A stretch of DNA of 64,000 nucleotides, taken from assembly GCF_002266855.1 (NCBI RefSeq), contig NZ_NGJN01000004.1, positions 186,001 to 250,000 of the forward strand. Direction: 5' to 3'. This document shows positions 54,543 through 63,134 of this stretch, one piece after another (the stretch's first letter is position 1; the number at the start of each line of letters is the position of its first letter). The notes beneath the pieces were generated by a model. That model was given only the letters and a program-made list of their open reading frames with translations. It had not been told where the DNA came from and ran no database searches. Position numbers and translations under genes: made by a program. The stretch is from Winogradskyella aurantia. GTDB lineage: Bacteria; Bacteroidota; Bacteroidia; Flavobacteriales; Flavobacteriaceae.

Positions 54543-55043
54543 ATGCAACTCACCCATAGCACCTCAAAATTCAAAAAGCACAAATTTCCAATTGTTCTAA
54601 TCTGTGATAATATCAATAATGCCCCTAATATTGGAAGTGTTTTTCGTATTGCTGACGCTTTTGGTGTAGAAGAGCTTGTTTTTTGCGGTAAGGATATCCC
54701 CATTGGAAGACGAATGACCAAAACTTCAAGATCTACTGAAAAATACGTCAACTACAGAACTGAAGTTGACACTGAAATTGCTTTATCTATCCTCAAGAAA
54801 ACCCATCGTGTAATTGCCTTGGAAATTACTGAAAAAAGTAAATCGCTTTCTGCCCTAAAACTTGCGGAGAAAGAACCCATAGCCCTTGTTATTGGTAATG
54901 AAAATTATGGAATCGCTTTACCTGTATTAAAGCTATGCGACACTATCGTCCATATTGATATGTTTGGTCACAATAGCAGTATGAATGTTGTACAGGCGGC
55001 CAGTATTGCCCTCTTTGAAATTACTCGACAACTTAAAGACTAA
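54543..55043 (+). CDS. SpoU/TrmH family RNA methyltransferase
   Basis: A 166-residue SPOUT protein without the N-terminal substrate-binding domain of longer members: NIGSVFRIADAFGVEEL, IGNENYGI and MNVVQAASIALFEI. It probably 2'-O-methylates a tRNA or rRNA; the target cannot be told from the sequence. A palindromic repeat begins 10 bp after the stop. Confidence 0.9.
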   Translation: MQLTHSTSKFKKHKFPIVLICDNINNAPNIGSVFRIADAFGVEELVFCGKDIPIGRRMTKTSRSTEKYVNYRTEVDTEIALSILKKTHRVIALEITEKSKSLSALKLAEKEPIALVIGNENYGIALPVLKLCDTIVHIDMFGHNSSMNVVQAASIALFEITRQLKD

Positions 55044-55052
55044 ATTTGTCTT

Positions 55053-55073
55053 GCTGAATTTATTTCAGCATCT
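55053..55073. repeat. REP-like palindromic repeat, copy near the SpoU gene
   Basis: TGCTGAA at 55053-55059 and TTCAGCA at 55065-55071 form a 7-bp stem with a 5-base loop. The 21 bases 55053-55073 match the reverse complement of 61416-61436 exactly. It may also end transcription of the SpoU gene. Confidence 0.75.
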
Positions 55074-55092
55074 TTGATTTAATTAAACACTT

Positions 55093-56181
55093 ATGAATTC
55101 AAAAATTATAGCTAACGGCATTCTTCGTGCAACAGGCATCATCTTGGCTGTGGCTGTTCTTCTCTTTTTCTTGTTTAAAATTAGATCGGTTATAGCCTAT
55201 TTATCTATTGCTGTTGTCATTTCACTAATCGGTAGACCTCTTGTGCTTTTCTTAAGACAAAAATTAAAATTCAATAATACGGTTGCTGTGGTGGTAACTA
55301 TGGTATTATTTATCGCCCTTTTTATAGGTCTCATTGGTTTATTTATTCCCCTGATTGCAGAACAAGGGCAGAACTTAGCCTTATTAGACATTAATGAATT
55401 ACAGAATAATACACAGGACTTATACGATGAAGTAGTTAATTATTTTGAGTTTAAAAATATAGATCTAGAGAAGTCCATACAAGAGTCTGGTCTGTTGTCC
55501 AAGTTAGATTTTGCCTATATACCTGAGTTTCTAAACAATATCGTTAGTGGTTTAGGAAGTTTTAGTATAGGCCTTTTTTCAGTTCTCTTTATTTCCTTTT
55601 TCTTTTTAAAGGATAGCAATCTGTTTGAAAAGGGAATATTAACTTTTGTGCCTAACAAGAGCGAAAGTAAAATAAAACATTCTTTTTCGGCTATCAAAAA
55701 CCTCTTATCACGGTACTTCGTTGGGCTAATTTTTCAAATTCTTATTCTTTTCATTATTTATACTGTGGTACTTTTAATTTTTGGAATTAAGAATGCCGTA
55801 GTAATAGCCTTCTTGTGTGCCTTATTAAACCTTGTGCCTTACGTTGGGCCAATAATAAGCGGCTTTTTAATGTTGTTACTGAGTATGTCCAGTAACCTAG
55901 GACAGAGTTTCAGCGAAGTTATTCTTCCAAAAACGACCTACGTTATGATCGGGTTTATCATCGCTCAATTAGTAGATAATTTCTTTAGCCAGCCGTTTAT
56001 ATTTTCAAAGAGTGTAAAATCGCATCCGCTAGAGATATTCTTGGTCATCATAGTGGCTGGCCTGTTATTCGGAATATTAGGAATGATAATAGCAATACCA
56101 TCCTACACTGCTATTAAGGTAATTCTAAAAGAGTTTTTATCTGAATATAACGTCGTTCAAAAACTGACAAAAGACTTATAA
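55093..56181 (+). CDS. AI-2E family transporter
   Basis: A 362-residue membrane protein with two helices at the N-terminus (about 10-70), a soluble middle (about 90-145), and a C-terminal set of helices with VGLIFQILILFIIYTVVLL, LLNLVPYVGPIISG and the conserved HPLEIFLVIIVAGLLFGILG-type end. It belongs to the AI-2E (TqsA/YdiK/PerM) family; some members export autoinducer-2 or Na+/H+. Substrate not assigned. Confidence 0.87.
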   Translation: MNSKIIANGILRATGIILAVAVLLFFLFKIRSVIAYLSIAVVISLIGRPLVLFLRQKLKFNNTVAVVVTMVLFIALFIGLIGLFIPLIAEQGQNLALLDINELQNNTQDLYDEVVNYFEFKNIDLEKSIQESGLLSKLDFAYIPEFLNNIVSGLGSFSIGLFSVLFISFFFLKDSNLFEKGILTFVPNKSESKIKHSFSAIKNLLSRYFVGLIFQILILFIIYTVVLLIFGIKNAVVIAFLCALLNLVPYVGPIISGFLMLLLSMSSNLGQSFSEVILPKTTYVMIGFIIAQLVDNFFSQPFIFSKSVKSHPLEIFLVIIVAGLLFGILGMIIAIPSYTAIKVILKEFLSEYNVVQKLTKDL

Positions 56182-56188
56182 TTTTAAT

Positions 56189-57370
56189 TTGAATAATCGT
56201 ATTTTAAATAATGATATTCAGGAATTTATAAGTGAAAATTTAAATTCTAAAATTTCAGGTTTATTATTAAAAGGGCTTCCGTTTGAAGCTATAGACCCAA
56301 AAGAAATTATAGAACAGATTGAAGCTAAAAAACGATGTAAAGCGAAGCTTTCTACTTGGTATAATACTAAATGTATTTACTACCCCAACAAGCTAAACAT
56401 TGAACAAACATCTTCAGAAATTACGGCGAGTTATAAAGCTAATTTAGTATCGGGTAACTCATTGGTTGATGTTACTGGTGGTTTTGGTGTGGATGCCTAC
56501 TATTTCTCAAAAAAAGTAGCCAGCGTTATTCATTGTGAGGTTGATAAACATCTTTCTCAAATTGTAAGCTATAATTACAGAATTTTGGATGTTACCAACA
56601 TTGAATGTCTTAATGACAATGGCATAGATGTTTTAAAACAAAAAAATAAAGCTTTCGAATGGATATATGTAGATCCATCGCGACGCGATGATAAAAAGAA
56701 TAAGGTGTTTCTTCTTTCCGATGCTACCCCCAATATAAAAACCTTTCAAGGTCTATTTTTGAAATATGCAGAGCATGTAATGATAAAGACCTCACCTTTA
56801 TTGGATATTAAGGCAACGCTCAAAGACCTTTCATTTGTTAAAGAATTACATGTAGTGGCTGTAAATAATGAGGTGAAAGAATTACTATGGCTATTGGAGC
56901 GTGATTTTCAAGATGATGTACGTGTTAAAACCATCAACTTGAGCAATGAGAAACAACAACTATTCGAATTTAAGTACAAGGACGAATCCGAGGCATCAAT
57001 TGAATATAACACGCCACTCACCTATCTATACGAGCCAAATTCAGCAATATTGAAGTCTGGTGCATTTAATGCCGTTGGATTTGCCTTTAATGCTTTTAAG
57101 CTTCACAAACATTCGCATCTTTATACCTCAGAAGAATTAATTGATTTTCCTGGAAGACGGTTTAAAATTGAAAAATCTATTCCTTTTAATAAAAAAGCAT
57201 TTTCAAAGGAAGGCATTAAAAAGGCTAACGTGACTACAAGGAATTTCCCAATACCTGTATCAAAAATCAGGAAAGACTTGAAGATAAAAGATGGCGGGTC
57301 TATTTATCTGTTTTTTACAACAATATGGCACACTAATCAAAAAGTAATTATCATCTGCTCTAAAGCGTAG
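56189..57370 (+). CDS. PG_1098-like SAM methyltransferase with THUMP-like domain
   Basis: The 393-residue protein has a helical N-terminal part, a Rossmann methylase with SAM motif VDVTGGFGVDAYYFSK near residue 92, the catalytic-type YVDPSRRDDKKNK near 165, and a C-terminal THUMP-like domain. It is presumed to modify RNA; the exact substrate is unknown. The start is TTG at 56189, just after an in-frame TAA at 56186-56188, and no ATG is near. The stop overlaps the convergent lipoprotein gene by 11 bp. Confidence 0.82.
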   Translation: MNNRILNNDIQEFISENLNSKISGLLLKGLPFEAIDPKEIIEQIEAKKRCKAKLSTWYNTKCIYYPNKLNIEQTSSEITASYKANLVSGNSLVDVTGGFGVDAYYFSKKVASVIHCEVDKHLSQIVSYNYRILDVTNIECLNDNGIDVLKQKNKAFEWIYVDPSRRDDKKNKVFLLSDATPNIKTFQGLFLKYAEHVMIKTSPLLDIKATLKDLSFVKELHVVAVNNEVKELLWLLERDFQDDVRVKTINLSNEKQQLFEFKYKDESEASIEYNTPLTYLYEPNSAILKSGAFNAVGFAFNAFKLHKHSHLYTSEELIDFPGRRFKIEKSIPFNKKAFSKEGIKKANVTTRNFPIPVSKIRKDLKIKDGGSIYLFFTTIWHTNQKVIIICSKA

Positions 57371-57773
57371 TTGGTGTATATGATACTATTTGATTGTTAA
57401 TATCAACTTCTATCTCAAAAGCCATACATTGGTTCATAAGTAACTGAACCTTATCATCGGAGACACTACTTGCTAATGATTCTAAGGAAAATATATATTC
57501 ACCTTCTTCGAAAGATGCCCAAGACGTAGTCGTATTCGGCGGAATGTTTGGTATACTTACGACAACGGTGCCGTCAATCCTTATAACATCTAGACTAAAC
57601 GAAATTGTTCCATTATTGATGACTCTAGTTATAGGGTCGTCATCAACACAAGGTGGATTCGATTGACTAAGCTGGTCTGCTTCGTTGTTAAGCAGTATTG
57701 AATTTTCAGCTGTGCAGGCTTTCAGCACTATTGCAAAAACAATAAATGGGATAAACTTAAGTAGGTTCTTCAT
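57360..57773 (-). CDS. Small lipoprotein, unknown
   Basis: A 137-residue protein with a lipoprotein signal peptide (lipobox VLKAC, Cys20), then a Ser/Asn/Asp-rich linker and a short beta-rich domain (ITRVINNGTISFSLDVIR, GEYIFSLESLASSV). It ends in a frame overlapping the convergent methylase gene. No family recognised. Confidence 0.6.
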   Translation of the reverse strand: MKNLLKFIPFIVFAIVLKACTAENSILLNNEADQLSQSNPPCVDDDPITRVINNGTISFSLDVIRIDGTVVVSIPNIPPNTTTSWASFEEGEYIFSLESLASSVSDDKVQLLMNQCMAFEIEVDINNQIVSYTPTTL

Positions 57774-57883
57774 TGGTTAATAGTTTAACATCAGTTCACA
57801 CTAATGCGATCAATTTGGGACGGTAAACATAAAAAAGAAATTTTAATTATCGATAAAAAGACTTAAATATTCGATGAAATGCA

Positions 57884-58537
57884 TTATTCGGTAAATTTAT
57901 AAATACCAGATTCTAAAAATGCATAGGAAATAATACCCGATTTTTTAGTTCGTGTATTAAGTCCGGTAAATAAGCTAAAAGCAGGCAAAATCAATCCATC
58001 ATTAGTGACCTGGTAGCAGGGTAGTTTTAAACGTTGTTTCCCCTTGCCCTTGAGTAATACCCCTGGATGTGTATGACCAGAAATGATAAAAGCGTCATGG
58101 CGCTCCTCTGAATATTCGTGAATAAAAGTAAATGGCTCTATAATAAGTTCTGTTTCAATCTGGATATTAAAATCATCCATTAAGGATTTGGATAATCTAT
58201 CGTGATTTCCTTTTATTAATATTAGCTTTATACCTTCAAACTGAGCTAGCCATTTCTTAAACGTTTGCACATCAACATTTGATTCGGCATGGAACAAATC
58301 ACCTACAATAAGTAGCCGATTAACCTTAAAGTACCCAATCAAGCTTTTAAGTCGCGCCAAATCCTTTAGGAGAATAGCATCGGGCACAGGAATACCGTGG
58401 CGTCTAAAATGTGCTGTTTTACCAATATGAATGTCAGAAAGAATTAATGCGTCTTCACGCTTCCAATAGATTGCGCGTTGATTGGTTAAGGTTAATTCCT
58501 CATTTTTTATGGTAATATGTTTGGTTAGAATATTCAA
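57884..58537 (-). CDS. pdeM: Ligase-associated metallophosphoesterase
   Basis: A 217-residue calcineurin-like phosphoesterase with the metal ligands in LSDIHIGKTAH, VGDLFHAESN, IKGNHDRL and SGHTHPG. It matches PdeM, the endonuclease found with the ATP-dependent ligase and Lhr-like helicase in DNA-repair clusters. The start is TTG at 58537; no ATG is near. It is the last gene of the operon on this strand. Confidence 0.88.
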   Translation of the reverse strand: MNILTKHITIKNEELTLTNQRAIYWKREDALILSDIHIGKTAHFRRHGIPVPDAILLKDLARLKSLIGYFKVNRLLIVGDLFHAESNVDVQTFKKWLAQFEGIKLILIKGNHDRLSKSLMDDFNIQIETELIIEPFTFIHEYSEERHDAFIISGHTHPGVLLKGKGKQRLKLPCYQVTNDGLILPAFSLFTGLNTRTKKSGIISYAFLESGIYKFTE

Positions 58538-58606
58538 AATTAACGTCTTGTTTTAAACAGTGCACCCCTAAAATCCCTTTAAGAAGACTTTAGGGATATT
58601 TTCGAA

Positions 58607-61057
58607 CTAATCAATCTTAAAAGCTTGTTCCTTAATGCGTTGAATACGTTTATCTAAATTTTCATTACTCATAGTTCCTCGTAAACTATCCACCTTTAGA
58701 GGAAAGCTCAGTGGCGTAAAGGACTCTGCTCGCTTTAAAATGATATTGCTTTTTGAAATGCGTTCAAATGCCGACTGCAATCTTACTTCCTCCAATTGTT
58801 GGTTAAAAACCTCGGTATACGCTTGACGCAATAATAAATTATCTGGTTCGTAATCTTCCAGCACTCTAAAAATCAAACCTGATGAAGATTGCAAACTCTT
58901 GTTGTTTTTGCGTGTTCCAGGCTGGGATTGAACCACTAGGCCAGCAATTACAGCAATATCCCTAAATTTACGAGATGCCATTTCTGATGCATTTATGCTT
59001 GCAATAACATCGTCCATGAGCCGCTCTTTACTTAACAATTCAGTTATGTTTTCTTCATTTACTGGAATGGGTTGGTCACTCAATAATTCAAAACCATAAT
59101 CATTCATGGCTATGGTAAAGGTTAAGGGTTTTAATTTGCTAATACGATATGCTATTAAAGCTGAAAACACCTCGTGAACTAATCGTCCTTCAAACGGATA
59201 CATAAACAAATGATACCCATCTCTCGTCTTTATCGATTCTACTAAAAATTCATTCGCTTTAGGGATATGTGAATGTTTCTCTTGTCGACTCACCAAGGGG
59301 TTTAAAAAACGAAGTTCCTTTTCAAAACGGCCAGGTTCTAATGCGTCTGACAATTTTAAACGTAAAAAATGACTCAAATGTGATGTTAAAGGCAAACGCC
59401 CACCCAACCAGCTAGGTGACACGGCTTTTTTGGCTTTGCTTCGTCTGACTAAAACGGTCATATCCTTAATCTGAACCAATTCTAAAACACGACCAGCCAA
59501 AATAAAACTATCACCCGGTTTTAACTTAGAGACAAAAAACTCTTCAATCATTCCAATATAGCCACCTGAAAAATACTTTACCTTTAAATTAACATCGCTG
59601 ACTATAGCCCCAATATTCATTCGATGTAGCATACTAATACGACGGCTTTTTACTTTGTACTTGCCATCTTCATCTAAAACCACTTTGTGAAACTCTTCAT
59701 AGGAATTCAAGGTTTTTCCTCCTTTAGTGATAAAGTTCAAGCACCATTGCCAATCCTCTTCAGTAATGTAATGAAAAGCGTGTGTTTTCTGAATTCGATA
59801 AAGCAGTTCTTGAGAATCAAAACCTTCCCCAACAGCCAAGGTCACCATAAATTGCACCAAGACATCAAAGGTCAACACCATTGGATCTCTACTTTCAATC
59901 TGATTTTCCCTAATGGCTTCTTTAAGAGCTGATATCTCCACTAATTCCAATGAATGTGTGGGTACAAAATAAATTTTAGACCGCTCGAATGGTGAATGGC
60001 CACTTCGACCTGCGCGTTGCATAAAACGGGCTATACCTTTTACAGAACCTATTTGAATAACACAATCTACAGGTTTAAAATCGACACCTAAATCAAGTGA
60101 TGATGTACAAACGACAGCCTTTAGATACCCAGAAGCAATATTATCTTCAATCCAATTGCGAAGTTTCTTGTCTATAGACCCATGGTGTATCGCCAAAAGA
60201 CCAGCCAAATCTGGCTGTGCACTTAATAAGAGCTGGTACCATAATTCTGCCTGACCTCTCGTATTTGTGAAGATGAGCGTAGTAGTATTAGAGGCTATTA
60301 TTGGTAAAATTTTATCTACCATTTTGGCACCAAGGTGTCCAGCCCAGGGCAACACCTCAATCTCATCTGGCAGGACTGAAATAATATCTAATTTCTTTTT
60401 TTGTTTGGCTATGATGTGAATAACCTTTAAATCTTGATATGGCAACAGCACATTTTTTGCTTCTTCTAAATTACCTATGGTAGCAGTAATGCCCCAAATG
60501 CGAAGTCTAGGTGCATGATGGCGTAATTGAGAAATAGCCAGTTCCGTCAATACACCTCGTTTATTACCAAGTAACTCGTGCCATTCGTCAATAGCGACGC
60601 ATTCAACGTTCTTAAACCATCTTGAATTCTTCTTTTGCGAAAACAACAGATGCATAGTTTCTGGAGTGGTGAGCAACACATCTGGCATTAAGCGCTCTTG
60701 TTTTCGTCTAACTGAAGTTGGTGTATCGCCATTTCTTACCTGCACGGACCAATCTAAACCAATGTCATCTACAGCTTCTGTAATGGCTTTTGCCAAGTCT
60801 TTGGCTAAGGACCGTAATGGACTAATCCAGAGCAACTTTAAGCCCTTTGGATACTTTTCTGGATGATTAAGATAATCAATGACAACTGCTAAAAACACCG
60901 AAAAAGTCTTACCAAAACCTGTAGGCGCAATCACCATTCCGGAATAGCCATTGGCATAACGTTGCCAGGTCTGTAATTGAAATGGAAAAGGGGCTTGCCC
61001 TTTTTCTGCCATCCAATTGTTGATAATGCGTAAACCTTCGCTTTCTTTAAAATTCAT
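58607..61057 (-). CDS. Ligase-associated DEXH-box helicase (Lhr-like)
   Basis: This 816-residue superfamily 2 helicase has Walker A APTGFGKT at residues 44-51, the DEWH box near 157, helicase motif III ITATIG, motif V LGVDFKPVD and motif VI QRAGRSGH, followed by a long C-terminal Lhr-type extension. It would remodel damaged DNA with the ligase-associated exonuclease and endonuclease encoded beside it. The GIY-YIG gene lies between this gene and the ligase gene. Confidence 0.92.
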   Translation of the reverse strand: MNFKESEGLRIINNWMAEKGQAPFPFQLQTWQRYANGYSGMVIAPTGFGKTFSVFLAVVIDYLNHPEKYPKGLKLLWISPLRSLAKDLAKAITEAVDDIGLDWSVQVRNGDTPTSVRRKQERLMPDVLLTTPETMHLLFSQKKNSRWFKNVECVAIDEWHELLGNKRGVLTELAISQLRHHAPRLRIWGITATIGNLEEAKNVLLPYQDLKVIHIIAKQKKKLDIISVLPDEIEVLPWAGHLGAKMVDKILPIIASNTTTLIFTNTRGQAELWYQLLLSAQPDLAGLLAIHHGSIDKKLRNWIEDNIASGYLKAVVCTSSLDLGVDFKPVDCVIQIGSVKGIARFMQRAGRSGHSPFERSKIYFVPTHSLELVEISALKEAIRENQIESRDPMVLTFDVLVQFMVTLAVGEGFDSQELLYRIQKTHAFHYITEEDWQWCLNFITKGGKTLNSYEEFHKVVLDEDGKYKVKSRRISMLHRMNIGAIVSDVNLKVKYFSGGYIGMIEEFFVSKLKPGDSFILAGRVLELVQIKDMTVLVRRSKAKKAVSPSWLGGRLPLTSHLSHFLRLKLSDALEPGRFEKELRFLNPLVSRQEKHSHIPKANEFLVESIKTRDGYHLFMYPFEGRLVHEVFSALIAYRISKLKPLTFTIAMNDYGFELLSDQPIPVNEENITELLSKERLMDDVIASINASEMASRKFRDIAVIAGLVVQSQPGTRKNNKSLQSSSGLIFRVLEDYEPDNLLLRQAYTEVFNQQLEEVRLQSAFERISKSNIILKRAESFTPLSFPLKVDSLRGTMSNENLDKRIQRIKEQAFKID

Positions 61058-61066
61058 ATTTCTGTC

Positions 61067-61087
61067 ATTCCAAACTTGTTTCGGAAT
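61067..61087. repeat. REP-like palindrome before the helicase gene
   Basis: ATTCCAAA at 61067-61074 and TTCGGAAT at 61080-61087 form a stem with one mismatch around a 5-base loop, between the GIY-YIG stop (61095) and the helicase start (61057). I recall close relatives of this sequence as dispersed repeats in Bacteroidota. Confidence 0.65.
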
Positions 61088-61094
61088 CTCATTA

Positions 61095-61400
61095 TTAATT
61101 ATTACCTAAAGGTTTCCATAAATTTTTCCAATCCGGATTTTCTCTTTCAATTAGATTGATTTTCCATTGCCGATGCCAATTTTTCAATTGTTTTTCTCGT
61201 TTTATAGCATCATCCATGAATTGAAATTCTTCATAATAGACTAATAATTTCAATTTATACTTTGAAGCAAACTTACTCCCTTCACCATCCAAATGCCGTT
61301 CCATTCTATCATCTAAACCACCAGTAACACCTATGTAAAGTGTTCCATTTGGTTTGTTCGTAAGAATATATACCCAATAATTATGATAAGCTCGTTTCAT
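61095..61400 (-). CDS. GIY-YIG nuclease family protein
   Basis: A 101-residue stand-alone GIY-YIG domain: VYILTN and LYIGVTG at residues about 10-25, DDRMERHLDG, and IKREKQLKNWHR; it ends NPDWKNLWKPLGNN. Such small proteins occur in several copies in Bacteroidota genomes and cut DNA nonspecifically or at unknown sites. It sits between the helicase and ligase genes of a repair operon, with a palindromic repeat on each side, which suggests it was inserted as a unit. Confidence 0.88.
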   Translation of the reverse strand: MKRAYHNYWVYILTNKPNGTLYIGVTGGLDDRMERHLDGEGSKFASKYKLKLLVYYEEFQFMDDAIKREKQLKNWHRQWKINLIERENPDWKNLWKPLGNN

Positions 61401-61416
61401 TCAAATTTTGTTAAAG

Positions 61417-61437
61417 ATGCTGAAATAAATTCAGCAT
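61417..61437. repeat. REP-like palindrome at the ligase 3' end
   Basis: ATGCTGAA at 61417-61424 and TTCAGCAT at 61430-61437 are a perfect 8-bp inverted repeat with a 5-base loop. It contains the ligase stop codon at 61431-61433 and the last codons of that gene. Its sequence matches the repeat at 55053-55073 in inverse orientation over 21 bases. Confidence 0.8.
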
Positions 61438-63020
61438 GACAAAATGAGTGCTTTAACGGTTTCAATAGTGTCAATTTCATCGACAGGCTTATCTCTGCGC
61501 CATCTGGCAATTCTTGGAAATCTCAAAGCTACACCAGATTTATGACGATTACTTAAAGCAATACCTTCAAAGGCAATTTCGAAAACCAACTCAGGTTTTA
61601 CAGTCCGAACAGGACCAAATTTTTCAATGGCATTTTTATTTACCCATTGCGATATTTCTGTGATTTCCTTATCTGTTAACCCAGAATAGGCTTTAGCTAC
61701 AGTGACCAAGGCATTGTCTTTTTTTACAGCAAAGGTGTAATCCGTATATTTTGAACTTCGGCGCCCACTGCCCTTTTGGGCGTATATCATCACAGCATCA
61801 ATAGTCAGTGGGTCCACCTTCCACTTCCACCAATCGCCTTTTTTTCGACCTGTATGATATGGTGACTTCTTTTGCTTCAACATTAAACCTTCACTATTAA
61901 TCGCTCGGGAATTATTTCGAATAGCATAAAGATCTTCCCACTCCTCGAAATTTACCAGAAAAGAAAGTTTTACATCTTCCGGAAGCGCTGTAGAACTAAA
62001 GATTTGTTCCAAGTGTTTCCTGCGTTCTTTAAAAGGATAGTCTCTCAGGTCATCACCATTTAATTCCAATAAATCGTATGCATAAAACCCAATAGGCACC
62101 TCTTCTAATAGCTTTTTGGTGACATTTTTCCGATTCAAGCGTTTTTGTAAATCATTGAATAGCAACACATCATTGTCTTTCATTGCCAAAATCTCGCCAT
62201 CAATTACAAAATCATCTTGAAAATTAGAGATGGCCCCAACTAGCTCGGGGAATTGTTTGGTTACCAATTCCTCTCCTCTGGACCAGATATAAATTTCGTT
62301 ATTACGCTTTACAATCTGCCCACGAATACCATCCCATTTCTGTTCAACAAACCAATCTTCAGCTTCCCCTAATTCGTGTAATTGCTTTTCTAAAGCATAG
62401 GCCAAACAAAAGGGATACGGTTTAGAGTTGTCGTAATTAATATGAGTTCCGTTAATTAATTCTTCAAACGATATGGAATCAACGTCCCAATGACCTGTAA
62501 TACTGTGCATTAGCCTATTTGTATCAATACCAGTCAATTTCGCTAAGGCATTTACCAGCGTTTTTTTAGACACACCAATCCTAAAACTACCACCAATAAG
62601 CTTGTTAAAAATAAGGCGTTCTTGTTGGTCAAGTCCAGACCATGCTTCTAAAACAAAAGCCTTCTTTTCCTCATCAGTTTTAGTCTTAAGTACTTTTAGC
62701 TCTGTCATCCATTCATTCAAGCTCAAATCCAACTTATGTGTTGGATTTGGTAACAATAAAGCTAGGGTCTCACCCAAATCCCCTACCGTACTGTAACTTT
62801 CAAGGAATAACCATTCAGGAAGCTCAGTTAGCTCCATGCACCATTCTTTCATCAATGTCGTTTTAACAGGTCGTGATGGTCTTTTTCCTGTAAACAAGGC
62901 AATCAGCCATAATTTATCCTTGTCTGGTGCTGTTCTGAAATAGTCAGCTAAGGCTTCAATTTTAGCATTGGTTTTGTTGGTGAGTTCAACGGCGCTTATT
63001 AAGTCTGAAAACTGCTTCAT
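61431..63020 (-). CDS. ATP-dependent DNA ligase, repair-operon type
   Basis: From ATG 63020 the protein has 529 residues. The N-terminal domain (about 1-190) is followed by the nucleotidyltransferase motif I QKWDGIRG with catalytic Lys228, then motif III DGEILAMK, and the OB domain with the LVFEIAFEGI-type motif near the end. It joins DNA ends with ATP and forms the repair operon with exonuclease, helicase and PdeM. A TTG 33 bp upstream would include part of a palindromic repeat and is not preferred. The C-terminal codons come from a repeat. Confidence 0.93.
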   Translation of the reverse strand: MKQFSDLISAVELTNKTNAKIEALADYFRTAPDKDKLWLIALFTGKRPSRPVKTTLMKEWCMELTELPEWLFLESYSTVGDLGETLALLLPNPTHKLDLSLNEWMTELKVLKTKTDEEKKAFVLEAWSGLDQQERLIFNKLIGGSFRIGVSKKTLVNALAKLTGIDTNRLMHSITGHWDVDSISFEELINGTHINYDNSKPYPFCLAYALEKQLHELGEAEDWFVEQKWDGIRGQIVKRNNEIYIWSRGEELVTKQFPELVGAISNFQDDFVIDGEILAMKDNDVLLFNDLQKRLNRKNVTKKLLEEVPIGFYAYDLLELNGDDLRDYPFKERRKHLEQIFSSTALPEDVKLSFLVNFEEWEDLYAIRNNSRAINSEGLMLKQKKSPYHTGRKKGDWWKWKVDPLTIDAVMIYAQKGSGRRSSKYTDYTFAVKKDNALVTVAKAYSGLTDKEITEISQWVNKNAIEKFGPVRTVKPELVFEIAFEGIALSNRHKSGVALRFPRIARWRRDKPVDEIDTIETVKALILSC

Positions 63021-63023
63021 TTT

Positions 63024-63043
63024 ATTCCCGTGAAAACGGGAAT
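63024..63043. repeat. REP-like hairpin before the ligase gene
   Basis: ATTCCCGT at 63024-63031 and ACGGGAAT at 63036-63043 pair perfectly around a GAAA loop. A further segment at about 63067-63098, with GAGA..TCTC and CTGCGCTCGACGTGACGG, resembles another short dispersed Bacteroidota repeat from memory. The whole gap 63021-63134 between ligase and exonuclease genes is filled by such elements. Confidence 0.65.
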
Positions 63044-63134
63044 CTCTTCCCAATTACTTTAATGTTATGAGATGTCTCAACTGCGCTCGACGTGACGGAA
63101 GAACTATTATATTTTATTCTATTAATCAAGTGGC

